Part shown: positions 31,127 to 42,874 of the stretch, in pieces | Layout of the letters: every line of letters starts with the position of its first letter | How positions within the stretch are numbered: position 1 is the stretch's first letter | DNA from: Bombyx mori | Taxonomy: Eukaryota; Arthropoda; Insecta; Lepidoptera; Bombycidae | Reading direction: 5' to 3' | Length of the DNA stretch: 64,000 nucleotides | Assembly (NCBI RefSeq): GCF_030269925.1 | Contig: NC_085131.1 | Location: 7,053,501 to 7,117,500 of the forward strand | Program-made: the position numbers and the translations under genes | Notes under the pieces: generated by a model | Seen by the model: the letters and a program-made list of their open reading frames with translations, nothing else | Database searches by the model: none | What the model was told of the DNA's origin: nothing

Positions 31127-31405
31127 TGATTGAGTGTTTACTGGTGGCCCTGATGCCTTTCCAGTTTCACAAGGACAGGTGGGCGAGCAAGGGCTCAGCC
31201 AGAAGGGGCAGGATTTGCTAACAGCTACCCGAGCGCCTCCAAAGGAGACCTAACCACTCAAGAGTAGCTGCTTCGCGAATGAATCTACTACCAGATCGGA
31301 ATCGCGTCCCGCTGAGAAGATCCGGCGAGAAACTCTTTGCCGAGTTCGACGAGTACAGTTACCGGGGTCTCTACTCCTAGTGTTAGAGCGGAAGGCGTAT
31401 ATAAT
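31127..31405 (-). mobile_element. LINE family A, 5'-truncated 3' UTR copy
   Basis: It follows the 3' UTR of the full-length element block by block (GTTTACTGGTGGCCC, AGGACAGGTGGGCGAGCAA, CTGAGAAGATCCGGCGAG, GTTACCGGGGTC). A deletion of about 38 bp removes the segment that ends ORF2 in the intact copy. The A tail is short and eroded. Confidence 0.8.
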
Positions 31406-31682
31406 GTTTCCCCTAATTGCAAAATGTTTTTGCTTAGTGTAGATATTAGGCTGGAAGTGCAGCTCGATCGTCTCATTTGGTGTTGTGGTTAGCGGTCCAA
31501 ATTATTGTACCTCAGGATTCTGATTGGAGTCAGTATTTAATAGATAAGAATGTTTGACATTCGGAGTCTGGCTGTATTTATTCATATGTTGTTACCACTG
31601 AATGTGTTTACTAACAACAAAAAAATCTTAATAATGTAATCTATGTCAGATGATGCACGTGTTATATACACTAAGAACTTTT

Positions 31683-32212
31683 TGGCGAGAACGCGAGGAG
31701 TAAAGTTGTGTGATTTGTTTTATTTTGTCTATTTAATGTTTCTTCAGGTTTAAATGTGTAATAACGGTGGTTCATTAACTGTTTAGTATCTGTAAAAGTG
31801 CACAAATGTGGGAAAATGAAAGAAAGCCGCTGAACGTAACTTCTCGGGATCCTCCAAAAAGTCCACTGAAAAAATCTCAGTACCTAAATGACCATTTTAC
31901 TGAGATTATATTTCATCCCATATCATCTCATCTCATTTCATTTCCGTTTCCATTTCATTTTATTTAATTTCATGTCATGTTTCATACAAATCAACTTCAT
32001 TTAATTTCATAATATCATTTTTCATATAAAAAAGTTTTCATGAAAATTAAGACTTGTCTTGGTTACTGGTCTTTGTTACCAGATCATAAAATCCCTTTAA
32101 ATATATATATACTACATACATTTTCTAATCTGTATTTACGCTAATGCAATTGAGACTTCAAGTCTCAAGTGACTAGAATATGACTAGGCTATATTTACCC
32201 TTTTAGTCACAG
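31683..32212 (+). repeat. Unclassified 0.5-kb repeat, copy 2
   Basis: This is the inverted partner of 16569-17093. A frame from the ATG at 31806 runs 53 codons to the TAA at 31965-31967, starting MWENERKPLNVTSRDPPKSP. Its first 25 residues share 21 with the other copy. The later codons run through the ATTTC-type low-complexity block. It looks like a 5' leader plus translation start captured in a repeat. Confidence 0.75.
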
Positions 32213-33000
32213 AAAAAATGGAAGGATGACATTTATTGTCTATCAAAGTTTTATCGATAAAAAAACAAATAAATGTTTCTTACATCACATAGATAAGTAT
32301 TGTGCCATCAAATGCATTGATTTTAATTTATAGTATAGATTCGATTATTCGATTATTATTATTCGATAGATTTAATCGATATACATTCGATTTACATTAG
32401 AGATTTCACAAGACCTGCACTCGTACTGGTGGAAAAACTGACCTACTTATTTTTTTATCACCCATAGCTTATTTCGATCACATGTCTAAATTCGATTATA
32501 GCACGGGCACAGTACGTGAACTCGTCTTCCTTATTCGTTCATGAGAACGCCGCATATTCTAACATATTTCCATAATAAATCTACAATGATAAGTTGTTTA
32601 CATTATCTACGTTAAAAGTGCGGTCATGGCAATGATACGACTTTTTGTTTCGTTAATGTCATAGAATAATAATATAATTTTTACACTTAAGTTATAACTT
32701 TACAATAACTTAACAAGCGTCTTAATGTCGTTGTTCAGAATAATTCTGTTATGATATGGCATTGTGATTGTTTCTTATCCTCCAAGGTGATTAAGGAGAA
32801 GACTTGTTTGTGAACTTCTTAAGCGTTTACAGACTAATGCGATTACGCGCTGCATAAAATTTTCAACGCAAACAAGGCTTACAATTTTTAGTGGCTCCGT
32901 CGGCGAAAGCGTAGATAATTAATCTATTTGAACTCGAATGCAATGTTTACGAATTGTTAAATATTTTATGGTCACGGCTAAATAATTGAATTGCACGTGA
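32213..33000. other. Upstream region of the ZIP gene; no other gene seen
   Basis: A+T-rich DNA with ATTCGAT repeats at about 32338-32395. No coding signal. It lies upstream of the promoter at 33.1 kb and may hold distal control sites that I cannot identify. Confidence 0.4.
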
Positions 33001-33056
33001 AATGTGGGCTATGTGGTGTTTAAGGCTTCGCAGGCGGTCGTACCTGCGCAGGAGTG

Positions 33057-33179
33057 GAGCGCACTGTGTCTCCGGCCGGCTGGCGTATAGTACCGGCGCG
33101 TCGCTCCGTCACAGCGCACGCGCACTTTCTGATATCGTTCTCTGGTATAAAAGAGTACGCGTCCTTTACGAAGCCCACT
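33057..33179 (+). promoter_or_regulatory. TATA promoter of the ZIP transporter gene
   Basis: TATAAAAG at 33146-33153 sits in a C+G-rich stretch and would place the start of transcription near 33176-33179, about 40 nt before the ATG. One 7-base match to the metal-response core (GAGCGCA, reverse of TGCGCTC) lies at 33057-33063. That would suit a zinc transporter, but one short match is weak evidence. Confidence 0.6.
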
Positions 33180-33219
33180 CGCACTCCTACCACACCGGGC
33201 CAACAGACAAACAAACAAA

Positions 33220-33502
33220 ATGGCTTACAGACACAGCCATGACCACGATGACGATACAGATGGCATTGTATTGGCCAAAGGCATTTCCATGGTGGTGCTT
33301 TTCTGTGCTTCCATGATATGTGGTCTAATACCTCAGATCATCGCGAGAAAGTTTCGATGGCTCTCCGTAGAAGACGCGGGGACGTTCAAGTCTACGAACC
33401 GGGTGGTGATGACTCTGCTCTCCTTCGGAGGCGGTGTGCTGCTCTCAACGACTTTCATGCACGTGATGCCTGAAGTCCAAGAGAACATTGAAAATTTGCA
33501 AG
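33220..33502 (+). CDS. First coding exon of a ZIP (SLC39) zinc transporter
   Basis: ZIP proteins carry zinc and related metals into the cytoplasm through eight membrane helices. This exon encodes 94 residues plus the first base of the next codon. The ATG at 33220 has a good context (CAAAATGG) and lies just below the TATA box. The N-terminus is rich in His and Asp (MAYRHSHDHDDDTDG), helix 1 is about residues 16-42, and helix 2 about 61-83 with LLSFGGGVLLSTTFMHVMPE. That Gly-rich block with the conserved His and Pro is typical of the ZIP1-3 subfamily. A helix-linking basic stretch (ARKFRW) lies between. The exon ends CAAG|GTGAGT at 33502/33503. Later exons, with the metal-binding helices 4 and 5, were not found in the window. 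Partial gene; family assignment firm, exact orthologue not settled. Confidence 0.85.
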
Positions 33503-34672
33503 GTGAGTGAACTTTACATTTAATTTGATCACTGCAGCTAAACCGACATTGTACTTCTGTTTTATATAATCCTTAACTATCAAACTTATTAGACACGTGA
33601 ATTAAGTTGCCGAAACTTTATGAGTAAATTAAATACTTCAATCGGTACTTCGCATTGTACATGCAACTGGTTCACCTCCACATTAATGTTCACGGTCACT
33701 TTTTGAAGATCATTTTATTATTTTTCTATCGAGACCAAAATTTGGATATATTTTTTTAGAGCTTCGAACGTGTTTTTCATAAAATAATAATGATTTGCCG
33801 GAAACTCGAATGATTAGTATTTATATAGTTATTTTCGATTTGTAAATAAATCAGTCCCTGCTGTTAATTACTAAGTATTAGTTTTAATATAAATGATTGT
33901 GCCAATTTAAAAAAAAATTAGATATTCGTCGTTGTGTTTACATTCACATGCAACTCAGAATCGGCAATTAGATTGTCTTCTATTTATACGCTTCCTATTT
34001 CTGTCTAGGAATAATAATAGCTAGTTACACATTCAAGTAGCTTTTTTGACGATAATTAAATAGTTCGCTTGACTTCACGTTAGGCGCAAATGGGTTATGC
34101 AAAAAATATCTTTGATACCAATGACGTGAAAATTTGTGTTGATCTATTATATTGCGTTAAAGTCAAAAATATTAATAATTAATTGAAAATTTTGTAATGT
34201 TAAAAGCTAAAAAAAATCTAGATTATTTTACCTGTATGAAGAATTTTGGAAGTTGATTTGTCGCAGGTAGAATTATTATTACGATGAAATACTAAATGAT
34301 AATAATAATATTATGTTAATACATATTATTGTACTGGCAATACTGGTATGTAGTATCAGATTTGATAGCTTATTAAATCATAGTATTATAACACTATCTT
34401 CTCTGACTTTAAATTTAGAATAAAAAAATTATATACCCATAGTCTTCTAAGCAGCAGAAAAAAAACCGAAGACAATTTGTAATTAAAATTTCAAGAAAAA
34501 TAAGTAAAACAAGCATTTGGCATTTAAATGTCATTTATGTGAATTAATTGTAGCTGTTTATTATGAAATGTATAATTATACTTTGTGATTGTTGCTCAAC
34601 TTTGTTATGAAAAATTAAATTTAATAGATCTCATTTTTCATGACTCGAACCAGAGATACCTAAATTTTATTA
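33503..34672 (+). other. Start of intron 1 of the ZIP gene; no gene seen
   Basis: It begins at the GT donor (GTGAGT). The DNA is A+T-rich without coding signal. If the next exon is beyond the window, everything from here to 64000 is intronic and all the repeats on the right half are intron insertions. Confidence 0.5.
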
Positions 34673-34675
34673 ATG

Positions 34676-35194
34676 CCGGCCACTCACATGCGCGCAAACA
34701 TTCGTACAATGTACAGGGCCGTCAGACATTCATTCGCAAACTTAGAAGCTGTGCAAATGGGTTCGCATACTCAATTTGCGAACCCGTTTGCGGTTCCTCC
34801 TACACTTGTTTACGAATGTCTCACGAATTTCTCCTCTTTTTTAATTCGTCAATAGAACATTGAAGAGAAAAAGAGTTTTGAATTCTTTCCCAGACATCAT
34901 TAACAGCCATGCTGTTTTTATGGGATTTCTTTTGATGAAGATACGCTACACACGTAGACGTCACGATCTATGAAAATAGCGAAACGTCCGTTGCCTTCGC
35001 AATCGTGGGCGCAACTGGTCACACGAATGTGTGGGAGACTACGCGAAGGACCGCGGTTCGCGCGCTTTGATGTCTGTTAAAAAACCAACACAGCTTGGAA
35101 AACCACGAATGCAGCGAAAACTTTGCATAATCATTTGCAAATGTCGTCCTACACTTGCGGGTTTGCGTATTCGTGCGAATGTGAGTGACCGGTG
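34676..35194. mobile_element. Inverted-repeat DNA element of about 0.52 kb
   Basis: The left end GCCGGCCACTCACATGCG and the right end (reverse complement ACCGGTCACTCACATTCG) match, with further similarity over about 30 bp (CGAAT, GCAAAC). Inside, 34748-34780 forms another stem (GGGTTCGCA ... TGCGAACCC). No target duplication was resolved and no transposase frame is present. Confidence 0.55.
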
Positions 35195-35344
35195 TGATAC
35201 GTAGCCAATTCTTTCTAACATTCGACATTTCTCCGTATTTTGTCCACTTACTTGTAGACCCACATAAATGCCGTATTTGTCGCTGTTTTAGTTCCCCAAC
35301 AAACCTTAGTACTTGCAAGGTCAAATGATATTTACTATAAACTT

Positions 35345-36000
35345 GCAAATGTATTCTTCTTCTTCATCGTCCCCTCACTGCTGAGGATCGCGACCACATG
35401 TGACTTACCTCCATAGTGTTCGGTCATGGGTGGCATGGACCGTAAGGCATAGACCAACCGTTTTCTTTACTTAACCGTTTTTCTTTACATAATCAAACCA
35501 TCTGGCTGGTGTTCCGCCAATGTATTCCTCCTTGCATCGATAATCCTCGACAAACCTCAGACACAGCCCACTGAGTTTCTCGCCGGATCTTCTCAGTGGG
35601 TCGCGTTTCCGATCCGGTGGTAGATTCTGCGAAGCACGGCTCTTGCTAGGGTTCGTGTTAGCAACGTCGTCAGGTTTGAGCCCCGTGAGCTCATCTACTA
35701 GTTAAGGTTACGCTGATATAGCCTCTCAAGACTCTCTCTCAGCTTAGGTAGGAAAAAAAAATCCTCAATGCGGAGGATCGTGGTCTCCTTTAAAGACTTT
35801 TTGCTGGATTATTCCGCGCCGCTCCTGTCTATCCTCGGCTGTGTGGATAGCAACGTGGACTGAAGAGTTGAGAATGAGGCGTATCTGGTCCGATCAGCGT
35901 ATTAGACAATGTATTGTTGTTGTTGTTGTCCTAGGGTACCCCTCACAAGTTGTCTCCAATATTAGATTATTATTGTATTAGACAACATTAAAGGAATTTT
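35345..36000 (-). mobile_element. Diverged LINE 3' region, interrupted by a family B insertion
   Basis: Blocks such as CTGCTGAGGATCGCGACC and ATGCGGAGGATCGTGGTC resemble 3' regions of RTE-type LINEs in Lepidoptera. This is a weak recognition. The block is split by the insertion 35551-35759 and followed by TTG repeats at about 35918-35931. Confidence 0.35.
35542..35768 (+). mobile_element. LINE family B insertion with 9-bp TSD
   Basis: The 3' UTR fragment runs in plus orientation from CAGCCCACTGAGTTTCTCGC to CTTAGGTAGG and an A tail. AATCCTCGA (35542-35550) and AATCCTCAA (35760-35768) flank it with one mismatch. Confidence 0.75.
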
Positions 36001-37355
36001 TTCTGTTTTTTTTTTTTGGCATAACCTTCTATTAACTTAACGTTGACACGTCATTTTTGATTGATATAAGTTAATTATTCGTCACGCCACGTTCATCGTA
36101 ATGTTTGTATGTACATATATGTATATTCGATGCATATTCGATGTATTTTTTTGTTTTTATTTGTATATTGTAACTTTGTTTTCAATAGCCAACTTGAAGG
36201 CTCGCTCGCTCGCTATGTACATTAATACGGGTTTCTTGAGTGCATATATCATTTAGAATGCAATCCAGATTAAATTTAGATACTATTTGTATGATTTAGC
36301 TAATATGTAACGTACTGTAATGATTTTAATTTGTTTTGTACATGAATAAATTAAAAAAAACAAAAGATAGAACATTATCTAAGGTAATATGTAGTTACGT
36401 AATATCGATATGCCGCACGTTGTTTCGGTTATCGTTTCCGGTCTATTCGTCAAGTCCCGAGACTAATTCATTTAATTTGTTACAATATTAATTTAACATA
36501 ATTTTTAAATTAAAGCATTTTAGGTTGATGAGTTCATGTTCCGTGCGTGCGTGCACGCGTCATTGATCCGTTTGGGTTGAACTTTAAGGACTTTCATTGT
36601 TGATATTTCAGAAAAAGTTTACGGTCGGATACTAAATTAAGTAAGTATATAAAAAAAATATGTCGAATATAGCGTGCGTCCGTTGAACTAGATAGAAAAA
36701 CTTCTAATTAAAACTAATACAAATTATTTAACCAAACTATGTTTTTACAAAAGAAACATGACAAACCATACCTAGTACCTATATAGTATCTAGATGGTTG
36801 AAAATTCTGGTTTTTTGTTGTAAATTCTGCTCCGATTCCCAACATGCGTAACATACATGAATTTTTACTAATAATTTAAAGCTTAAAGTAAGTTAAGTAT
36901 CAAATAATGAAAGGCAACCAGTCTATTATGCAATCATTTCAGAACCTAAGAATTTTTGAATAAAGCGACTCTAAGTGATCAACTGATCACTCAACAATAA
37001 CTGTACAAAGAATAAAGAAGCAAGTAGAAGAGGCACGTGCCAAATAAGCTTAAACTCAAAGCGCATTACATTTGATTCTTGGAAATAAATTTAAAAATAA
37101 TCACAATTAAATAAATAACTGGGAACAAATCACGCACCGGTCACAAATTAATGTGTTATGGGTGGGTACGAGAGACTAACGTAGATACTTATATACGTTT
37201 AAATATATATACATACATATGTAGATAATGAACATCCAGACAAAGAGTAAACAAACCTGATCAACTCACGAATGTTTGCGCAATGTGGGAATCGAATCCA
37301 GGATCCTCGGTGCAAAAGTCAGATGCGCAACTATTTCACCACCGAGTCAATTGCA
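36001..37355. other. No gene seen; possible LINE 3' UTR scraps
   Basis: At 36235-36360, GCAATCCAGATT and TTAATTTGTTTTGTACATGA followed by an AATAAATT-A run resemble a block at 41010-41095. This hints at a shared LINE or transcript 3' end. The rest is unassigned. Confidence 0.35.
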
Positions 37356-37629
37356 TCCTATTAATATTATAAACGCGAAAGTTTGTAAGAATGTATGGGT
37401 GTATGTTTGTTACTTTTTCACGCAAAAATTACTGGATTGATTTTGATGAAACTTTACAATAATATAGCTTACACATCAGAATAATACATAGTCTATAATT
37501 TATACAGATATAGTGTGAATTACGCAAATTATAACGATAAGTATCAAGTAAGTAGGAAAAAAAATCTGCCGGGTCAGCTAGTAATTTATAAATTACAGTT
37601 CTCGAAGCGAAGCGAGGGCGGGTCGCTAG
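37356..37629 (+). mobile_element. Helitron-like element with two successive 3' ends
   Basis: It starts TCCTATTAATATTATAAACG after an A. A first 3' end, CTGCCGGGTCAGCTAG|T, falls at about 37583. A second, GAGGGCGGGTCGCTAG|T, ends at 37629. The first end matches the minus-strand element at 47574; the second matches the Lep1-like ends. Confidence 0.6.
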
Positions 37630-37937
37630 TATAAAATAATTATTTGTAATACACATCGCCTTCGCTTTCTGAACACTGAATGAACACGTTACAAGGCGCG
37701 CAGGACTCGAACTAAACAATTAACTTATTACCAATTCAATGAAGGGAAATATGAGATCCAGAAAAGCGCACGCCTACCGCATCCTAACGTACACGACAAT
37801 ACACGTATTCCCCTGCCTGTTTACCATTCAATAACAGTCCTTATGATCTATTGTTCTCGGAGACGATCGTCGCGAGGGCTTCTATTAAAATTAGTAACAT
37901 TTGTTAGTATACGGAAAGTCAACTGGTCAATACCAGT

Positions 37938-38165
37938 TACTGGTGGTAGGACCTCTTCCGAGTTCGCACGGGTAGGTACCACTACCCCTATTTCTGCCGT
38001 AAAGCAGTAATGCGTTTCGGCTTAAAGGATGGGGCAGCCGTTGTAACTATACTGAGACCTTAGAATTTATATCTCAAGATGGGTGGCGCATTTACGTTGT
38101 AGATATTTATGGGCTCGGGTAACCACTTAACACCAGGCTCGTCCACCATCTAAGGAATAAAAAAA
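37938..38165 (+). mobile_element. Bm1 SINE, 5'-truncated
   Basis: ACTGGTGGTAGGACCTCTTC, GCCGTAAAGCAGTAATGCG and the CAATAA-like A-rich tail identify it. Part of the tail block (TGGGCTGTGAG) is deleted. Confidence 0.85.
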
Positions 38166-38346
38166 TAAAAAAGTCAAAAACTTTGAAACTCAACTGCTCT
38201 ACATAGTGAAACCGGGCCAAACTTCACTGTCACACGGACGCAAAATATGTAGGGTTGATTTACAGTATTAAGGTTAATAATACTACGTCAGAATTCAGCC
38301 GTACTAACCTTAAAAAGTCTTCGTATAGAAACGCGACGCTGCGTTT

Positions 38347-38466
38347 AGACATATTTTTTTATTTATTGCCCTTGTCGGCAGACGAGCATACGGCCCACGT
38401 GATGGTGAGTGGTTACCGTCGCCCATGGATTTCAGCAATGCCAGGGGCAGAGCCAAGCCGCTGCCT
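38347..38466 (-). mobile_element. LINE family C 3' end
   Basis: Reverse orientation: poly(T), TTGCCCTTGTCGGCAGACGA, GATGGTGAGTGGTTACCGTC, GCAATGCCAGGGGCAGAGCC. Clean match to the tail only. Confidence 0.8.
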
Positions 38467-39193
38467 AAAATACGAATACATAAAATACGAATAAAGAAAC
38501 CCGCAAAACAAAAAACGAGTGACGAATAATTAATTTTATTTTATATAATTTAATGCTCGCATTGGATTGCGTTTTTCCAAGTTTATACCTTTTAAATAAT
38601 GATTAAATGTATTGTTCTACGTACGATTATTACCTTTAAAATATTTATTATTATTCAAATCATTCAATGTATTATATTGCTTATTAATTATATTAATCTA
38701 CGTTATAAAATATATTTGAAAATTAAACTTATCGATTATCATAAAATTTATCGCTTTTCAATGATCATTATGTAAAATTAATAGAGGAATTGTAACGTAG
38801 ATAAACGAATATTTTATAAGAACTTATCAGATTAAAACTTTTTAATTTACCTATTGTATGCCGACGGGACTGATTGCTGATAATAAATAAATTAAAAGCA
38901 TTAGTGGGAATTAATTATTATCGTAGGACGCGTATTTTTTTTTTGTTTCTACAAAAAACATGCGCAATTTAAATAAAGGCCTATGCCTTAAACTAGCATC
39001 TATCACGTCCTGAAAATGTAAGCAGTGTTCAATAACGAATACTTCAAATCAAAGACGCTCGCGATTTGCGTAACTTTTACCAATATTAATATGTCTAGTT
39101 ATCTCCTAGAGAGAAATAAACACATTAAGCGAAGAAACTTTTTTATTCCCAACCTATTCGCAGATAAGGACTATTCTAGCTACGCTATGTCAA
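38467..39193. other. No gene seen
   Basis: A+T-rich, unassigned. Confidence 0.45.
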
Positions 39194-39412
39194 GAAGAAA
39201 CATTTTTTCCCTACCTATGTTGATAGCCTTGAGAGGCTATTTCAGCTTCTTCTTGACGTGTAGGTGAGCTCGCGGGGTTCAAAGCAGAGTGTTGCTAACA
39301 CTGGCCCTAACGAGAGCAGTGCTGCGCAGAATCTACCGCTGAATGGGAAACGCGACCCACTGAGAAGATCCGGCGAGAAACCCAGTGGGCTGTGTCTATG
39401 GGAAGAAACATT
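39194..39412 (-). mobile_element. LINE family B insertion with 11-bp TSD
   Basis: The 3' UTR fragment 39205-39401 is bounded by GAAGAAACATT at 39194-39204 and 39402-39412. Open frames over it on both strands are not genes. Confidence 0.85.
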
Positions 39413-40164
39413 AAAGCAAACATTCGATTGGAAATTTAGTTTAATCGTTACTCCAGTTACAATCAAGTACCGACTCACTGGTATTCATGCAACACGTACA
39501 TACAATCATCGATCGGACCGCGAATTCTTTTGACGGTTTACTAAAGAAAAAACTAATAAACAAGTTATTGTTTTTTACTCATGATGATCGTCTTCCTAAC
39601 AATTAAACTGTGATTAGTCACAGCCATATCACGACGGTGTAGTGTGAGGTAACGAGGAAATTTTCTCGGGTCGTGGGAAATTACCAACTAAGTAGGATTC
39701 GGTCACGACCGGCGCGTCCGATGCATGCAGATTGAAATGTGAATTTTTATAATATGAAATTTCAAAGAAATATTGATATTGAAAATGTTAAGGAATCATT
39801 GAGACTGAATAGTAACAGTAATTTTAGATTTAATTACGAATAAAAATTGGCAAAGACAAAACAGTTCACTATCTTTCTATCCTCTGTTTATGAAACGATT
39901 TTTTTTATTCAGATTAATTGACGAGGTTTACCATAAATTACCATTTACCTTAAAACGAATATATTATAAATCTTGATAGTTGATTGATTATGCTCCAGAA
40001 TTACCAATGGGAGTCTACAAATCTTACACCAACGTTTAAAATATTTATATTTTTTAAGATGCTAGTTATTTTATCATGGAATAAAAACGCTTTATGCTAC
40101 TAAAATAGTGCTTATAACATTCATTCAATTACTAAGTATTGAGTTTAAAAGACCGATTTTTTTT
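39413..40164. other. No gene seen
   Basis: Unassigned A+T-rich DNA. Confidence 0.45.
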
Positions 40165-40470
40165 AAATATCGCAACTCCTGCCATCTGAGCAGAGTTCAT
40201 CCATATTATCTGGAACCACTGCGTTCATCGGCAGTGCGTTTTCAGAGGTCTTTTTTGCCACGTACCATCCGGCTATGGAATGAGCTCCCCTTCACGGTGC
40301 TTCCCGAGCGCTATGACATGTCCTTCTTTAAAAGAGGCTTGTGGAGAGTATTATTATTAGGCAGCGGCTTGGCTCTGCCTCTGACATTGCTGAAGTCCAT
40401 GGGCGACGGTAACCACTCACCATTAGGTGGGCCGTATGCTCGTCTGCCTACAAGGGTAATAAAAAAAATA
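40165..40470 (+). pseudogene. LINE family C: reverse transcriptase C-terminus plus 3' end
   Basis: The open frame reads RNSCHLSRVHPYYLEPLRSS, then SFLPRTIRLWNELPFTVLPE and MSFFKRGLWRV. This is the conserved C-terminal block of CR1/Jockey-group reverse transcriptases (PRTIRLWNELP). It runs on into the family C 3' terminal block, which ends GCCTACAAGGGTAATAAAAA. The catalytic domain is missing. This copy shows what the short family C tails elsewhere in the window belong to. Confidence 0.75.
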
Positions 40471-42033
40471 TTATATTTAAAACTTAATTTTTATTTAAAT
40501 TTAAAAAGCTTATATTCGCACGATTATTGCCTTCAACTGTTTATGACAACATAAACCTGAACCTATCAAACGGTAATTAAAAAGACTCAACTCGCTTATT
40601 TACGTTATATTTTGTATTAAAAAAACCCGTCTTCTCTACATTTATCCCGGTTGTAGCTGCCAACTTAAGCTGTATTAATGCTTCAAAATTATACATTCCG
40701 TTCATTTATTACGGTCAGAAAAGATAATTTTTGCTAGCAAATAGATATATGGAGTCAACGGGCTTGTGACATTTCACATCTTAAGACGCGACACAAATGT
40801 TGATAATTTTAAATTAATAACAACTCAATCAACAAACAATTCAATCAATACCTATTGACAAAATATTCGTTAAATAACTGAAATCTGTATACTCGTATCT
40901 AATACGGTTGTGTGTGTGTGTTTGTGTGAGTGTGAGCGTATGTGAGTATGTATACATGGTATTTAGGCATCTGTTCAGTTGTAAAAAAATTTCTGTATGT
41001 ACCTGTTTTGAATTGCAATCCAGATTGTTATGTTAAACATTTAAACTTACAATTTCTTTGGTTGTAATTTGTTTTGTGCATCAATAAAAAAAAAAAAAAT
41101 ACGTGTAAAGTCGATTCATTGACATAGCATTTTATTTAAAGGCTCAAAATTTTAAATTTCAATAGCAACACGTCAAGTAAGAAACATGGGTAACAACAGT
41201 ACATGAATTTGAATGGGTCGTCAGTCGTCATACGCGGTGATTCATGGACTATGATATGTGTACCTGGATTTTACTATATTACGATCACGTATTTGTCATC
41301 GGGGCATTTAACGGAACCACACTTTCTTAACTCATAAAAGAAATCGTATAAGCTTTTTACAAACGCTTACGTAATTCCAAATTAATATTAAATAAAATAA
41401 GTAAATTTGAGACTAAGAAAGACTTTTTTACTTATGATTATGTGAGAAATAAAATAAAAAATGCAAAGAGTATTAACCGGAACATCGCCATTTTAAAATT
41501 AAATACACTTTAAGGCATAAAGCTCGCAAACAACTGACAGCGATCAGTGAAATATTTAAGACGGGCAACTTTGAATTTAAAATGAAAAATCCTGTTAATT
41601 CACGTTATTATGTATTTTAATGCATACACACAATGTATCGGTCATACTGAAAGAAGGCTATCTTTATTTATTGAAAAGTGAGTTTTTAGAATACGTTACA
41701 TGAAGTATTTACAATTACACCATGTATCTTACATAGAAAAATTGAAGTTATTTAACTTTTACCTTATTTTGTTTGAAAGGAACTGTGTTTTATACTTTAT
41801 AAACAAAGGCATTTAATAAAATGAAATCTTTAATAAATAGGACAACCACGTGAACCCTGTGCATAATATGTATTAAAAAAAATCCTTTTTTTTTAAATCT
41901 GTTAACGCCTAACTAATTTTCTATTATATTTATGTCAGCATAGCATTCCTAAATTTATTATTGTGGGCTTCAACATTTCCTTGTGGTTAAGCGTAGTGTG
42001 ACCTATATGGGTATGCAGGTTCTATTATTAATA
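40471..42033. other. No gene seen; GT repeat and possible LINE 3' UTR
   Basis: A GT-rich microsatellite lies at about 40909-40950. The block 41010-41095, ending CATCAATAAAAA-type poly(A), resembles 36235-36360. Otherwise unassigned A+T-rich DNA. Confidence 0.4.
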
Positions 42034-42321
42034 CTAGATGATGACCGAACTTTGCTCGGTTCTTTTTTTTGATAACGCCATCTTGTTGTGTCTTTAAAGC
42101 GGTTAGTTGCCCTCAATTAAGAAAAATAGTATTATTATTCGCCAATAGATGTCGGGAAGAGTTGATTATTGAAAACACGAATAAAACAACATTTTCTGAA
42201 AATAAATCGTAGCTAGATCGATTTATCGCCCCCGAAATCCCCTGTATACTAAATTTTATGAAAATCGTTGGAGCCGTTTCCGAGATTCAGATTATATACA
42301 TATATATATTAATATACAAGA
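42034..42321 (-). mobile_element. Helitron-like non-autonomous element
   Basis: On the minus strand it starts TCTTGTATATTAATATATA, has the CTGAATCTCGGAAACGGCTC block, and ends in CGGTCATCATCTAG followed by T. Confidence 0.55.
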
Positions 42322-42658
42322 ATTGCTCGTTTAAAGGTATATGATTAGTAGTAGTGGTTTCAGTGTGTTTCAGTTCATTTTCAGCTTAGAAATAATATTT
42401 ATATCGAGGGATGAAAAGCTATGTATTTGATTTATGCGACATTTATCTTTGTAATTAAAGGTGCGTTTTATTTGGTATTAGCTTCAACAATTCAATGTTT
42501 TTAATTGAAATTCAATTAAGTTTACTCCATTCAAATAGCAGAAGCTTTTGTTGTTGTTATAATATTGTTTAAAAATTTAAACTTAAAAAAGGCTCTCCTG
42601 TAAAGTTGCATAAATGTCGCTTAAACCAAATAGCTCTTCATCCTTCGATATCACTTCA
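42322..42658. other. No gene seen
   Basis: A+T-rich, unassigned. Confidence 0.45.
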
Positions 42659-42874
42659 TCATAGTATAAAACAAAGTCGCTTTCTCTGTCCCTATATCTG
42701 TCTGTCCCTATGTATGCTTAAATCTTTAAAACTACGCAACGGATTTTGATGCGGTTTTTTTAATAGATAGAGTGATTAAAGAGGAAGGTTTATATGTATA
42801 ATAACATCCATTAAATAATGGAGAAATCAATAGTAAAATACAGTTTCCGAAGCGAAGCGAGGGCGGGTCGCTAG
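42659..42874 (+). mobile_element. Lep1-type Helitron-like element, copy 1
   Basis: It starts TCATAGTATAAAACAAAGTC after an A, has the GTCY-type run (GTCCCTATATCTGTCTGTCC), and ends GGGCGGGTCGCTAG. The next base is C, not T. The GTCY core is a hallmark described for Lep1 elements of moths. It is about 90 percent like 55124-55333 by eye. Confidence 0.7.

Noticed and set aside
33009..33218. Minus-strand frames over the ZIP promoter
   Set aside because: They lie in the C+G-rich promoter and 5' UTR of the plus-strand gene and have no motif.
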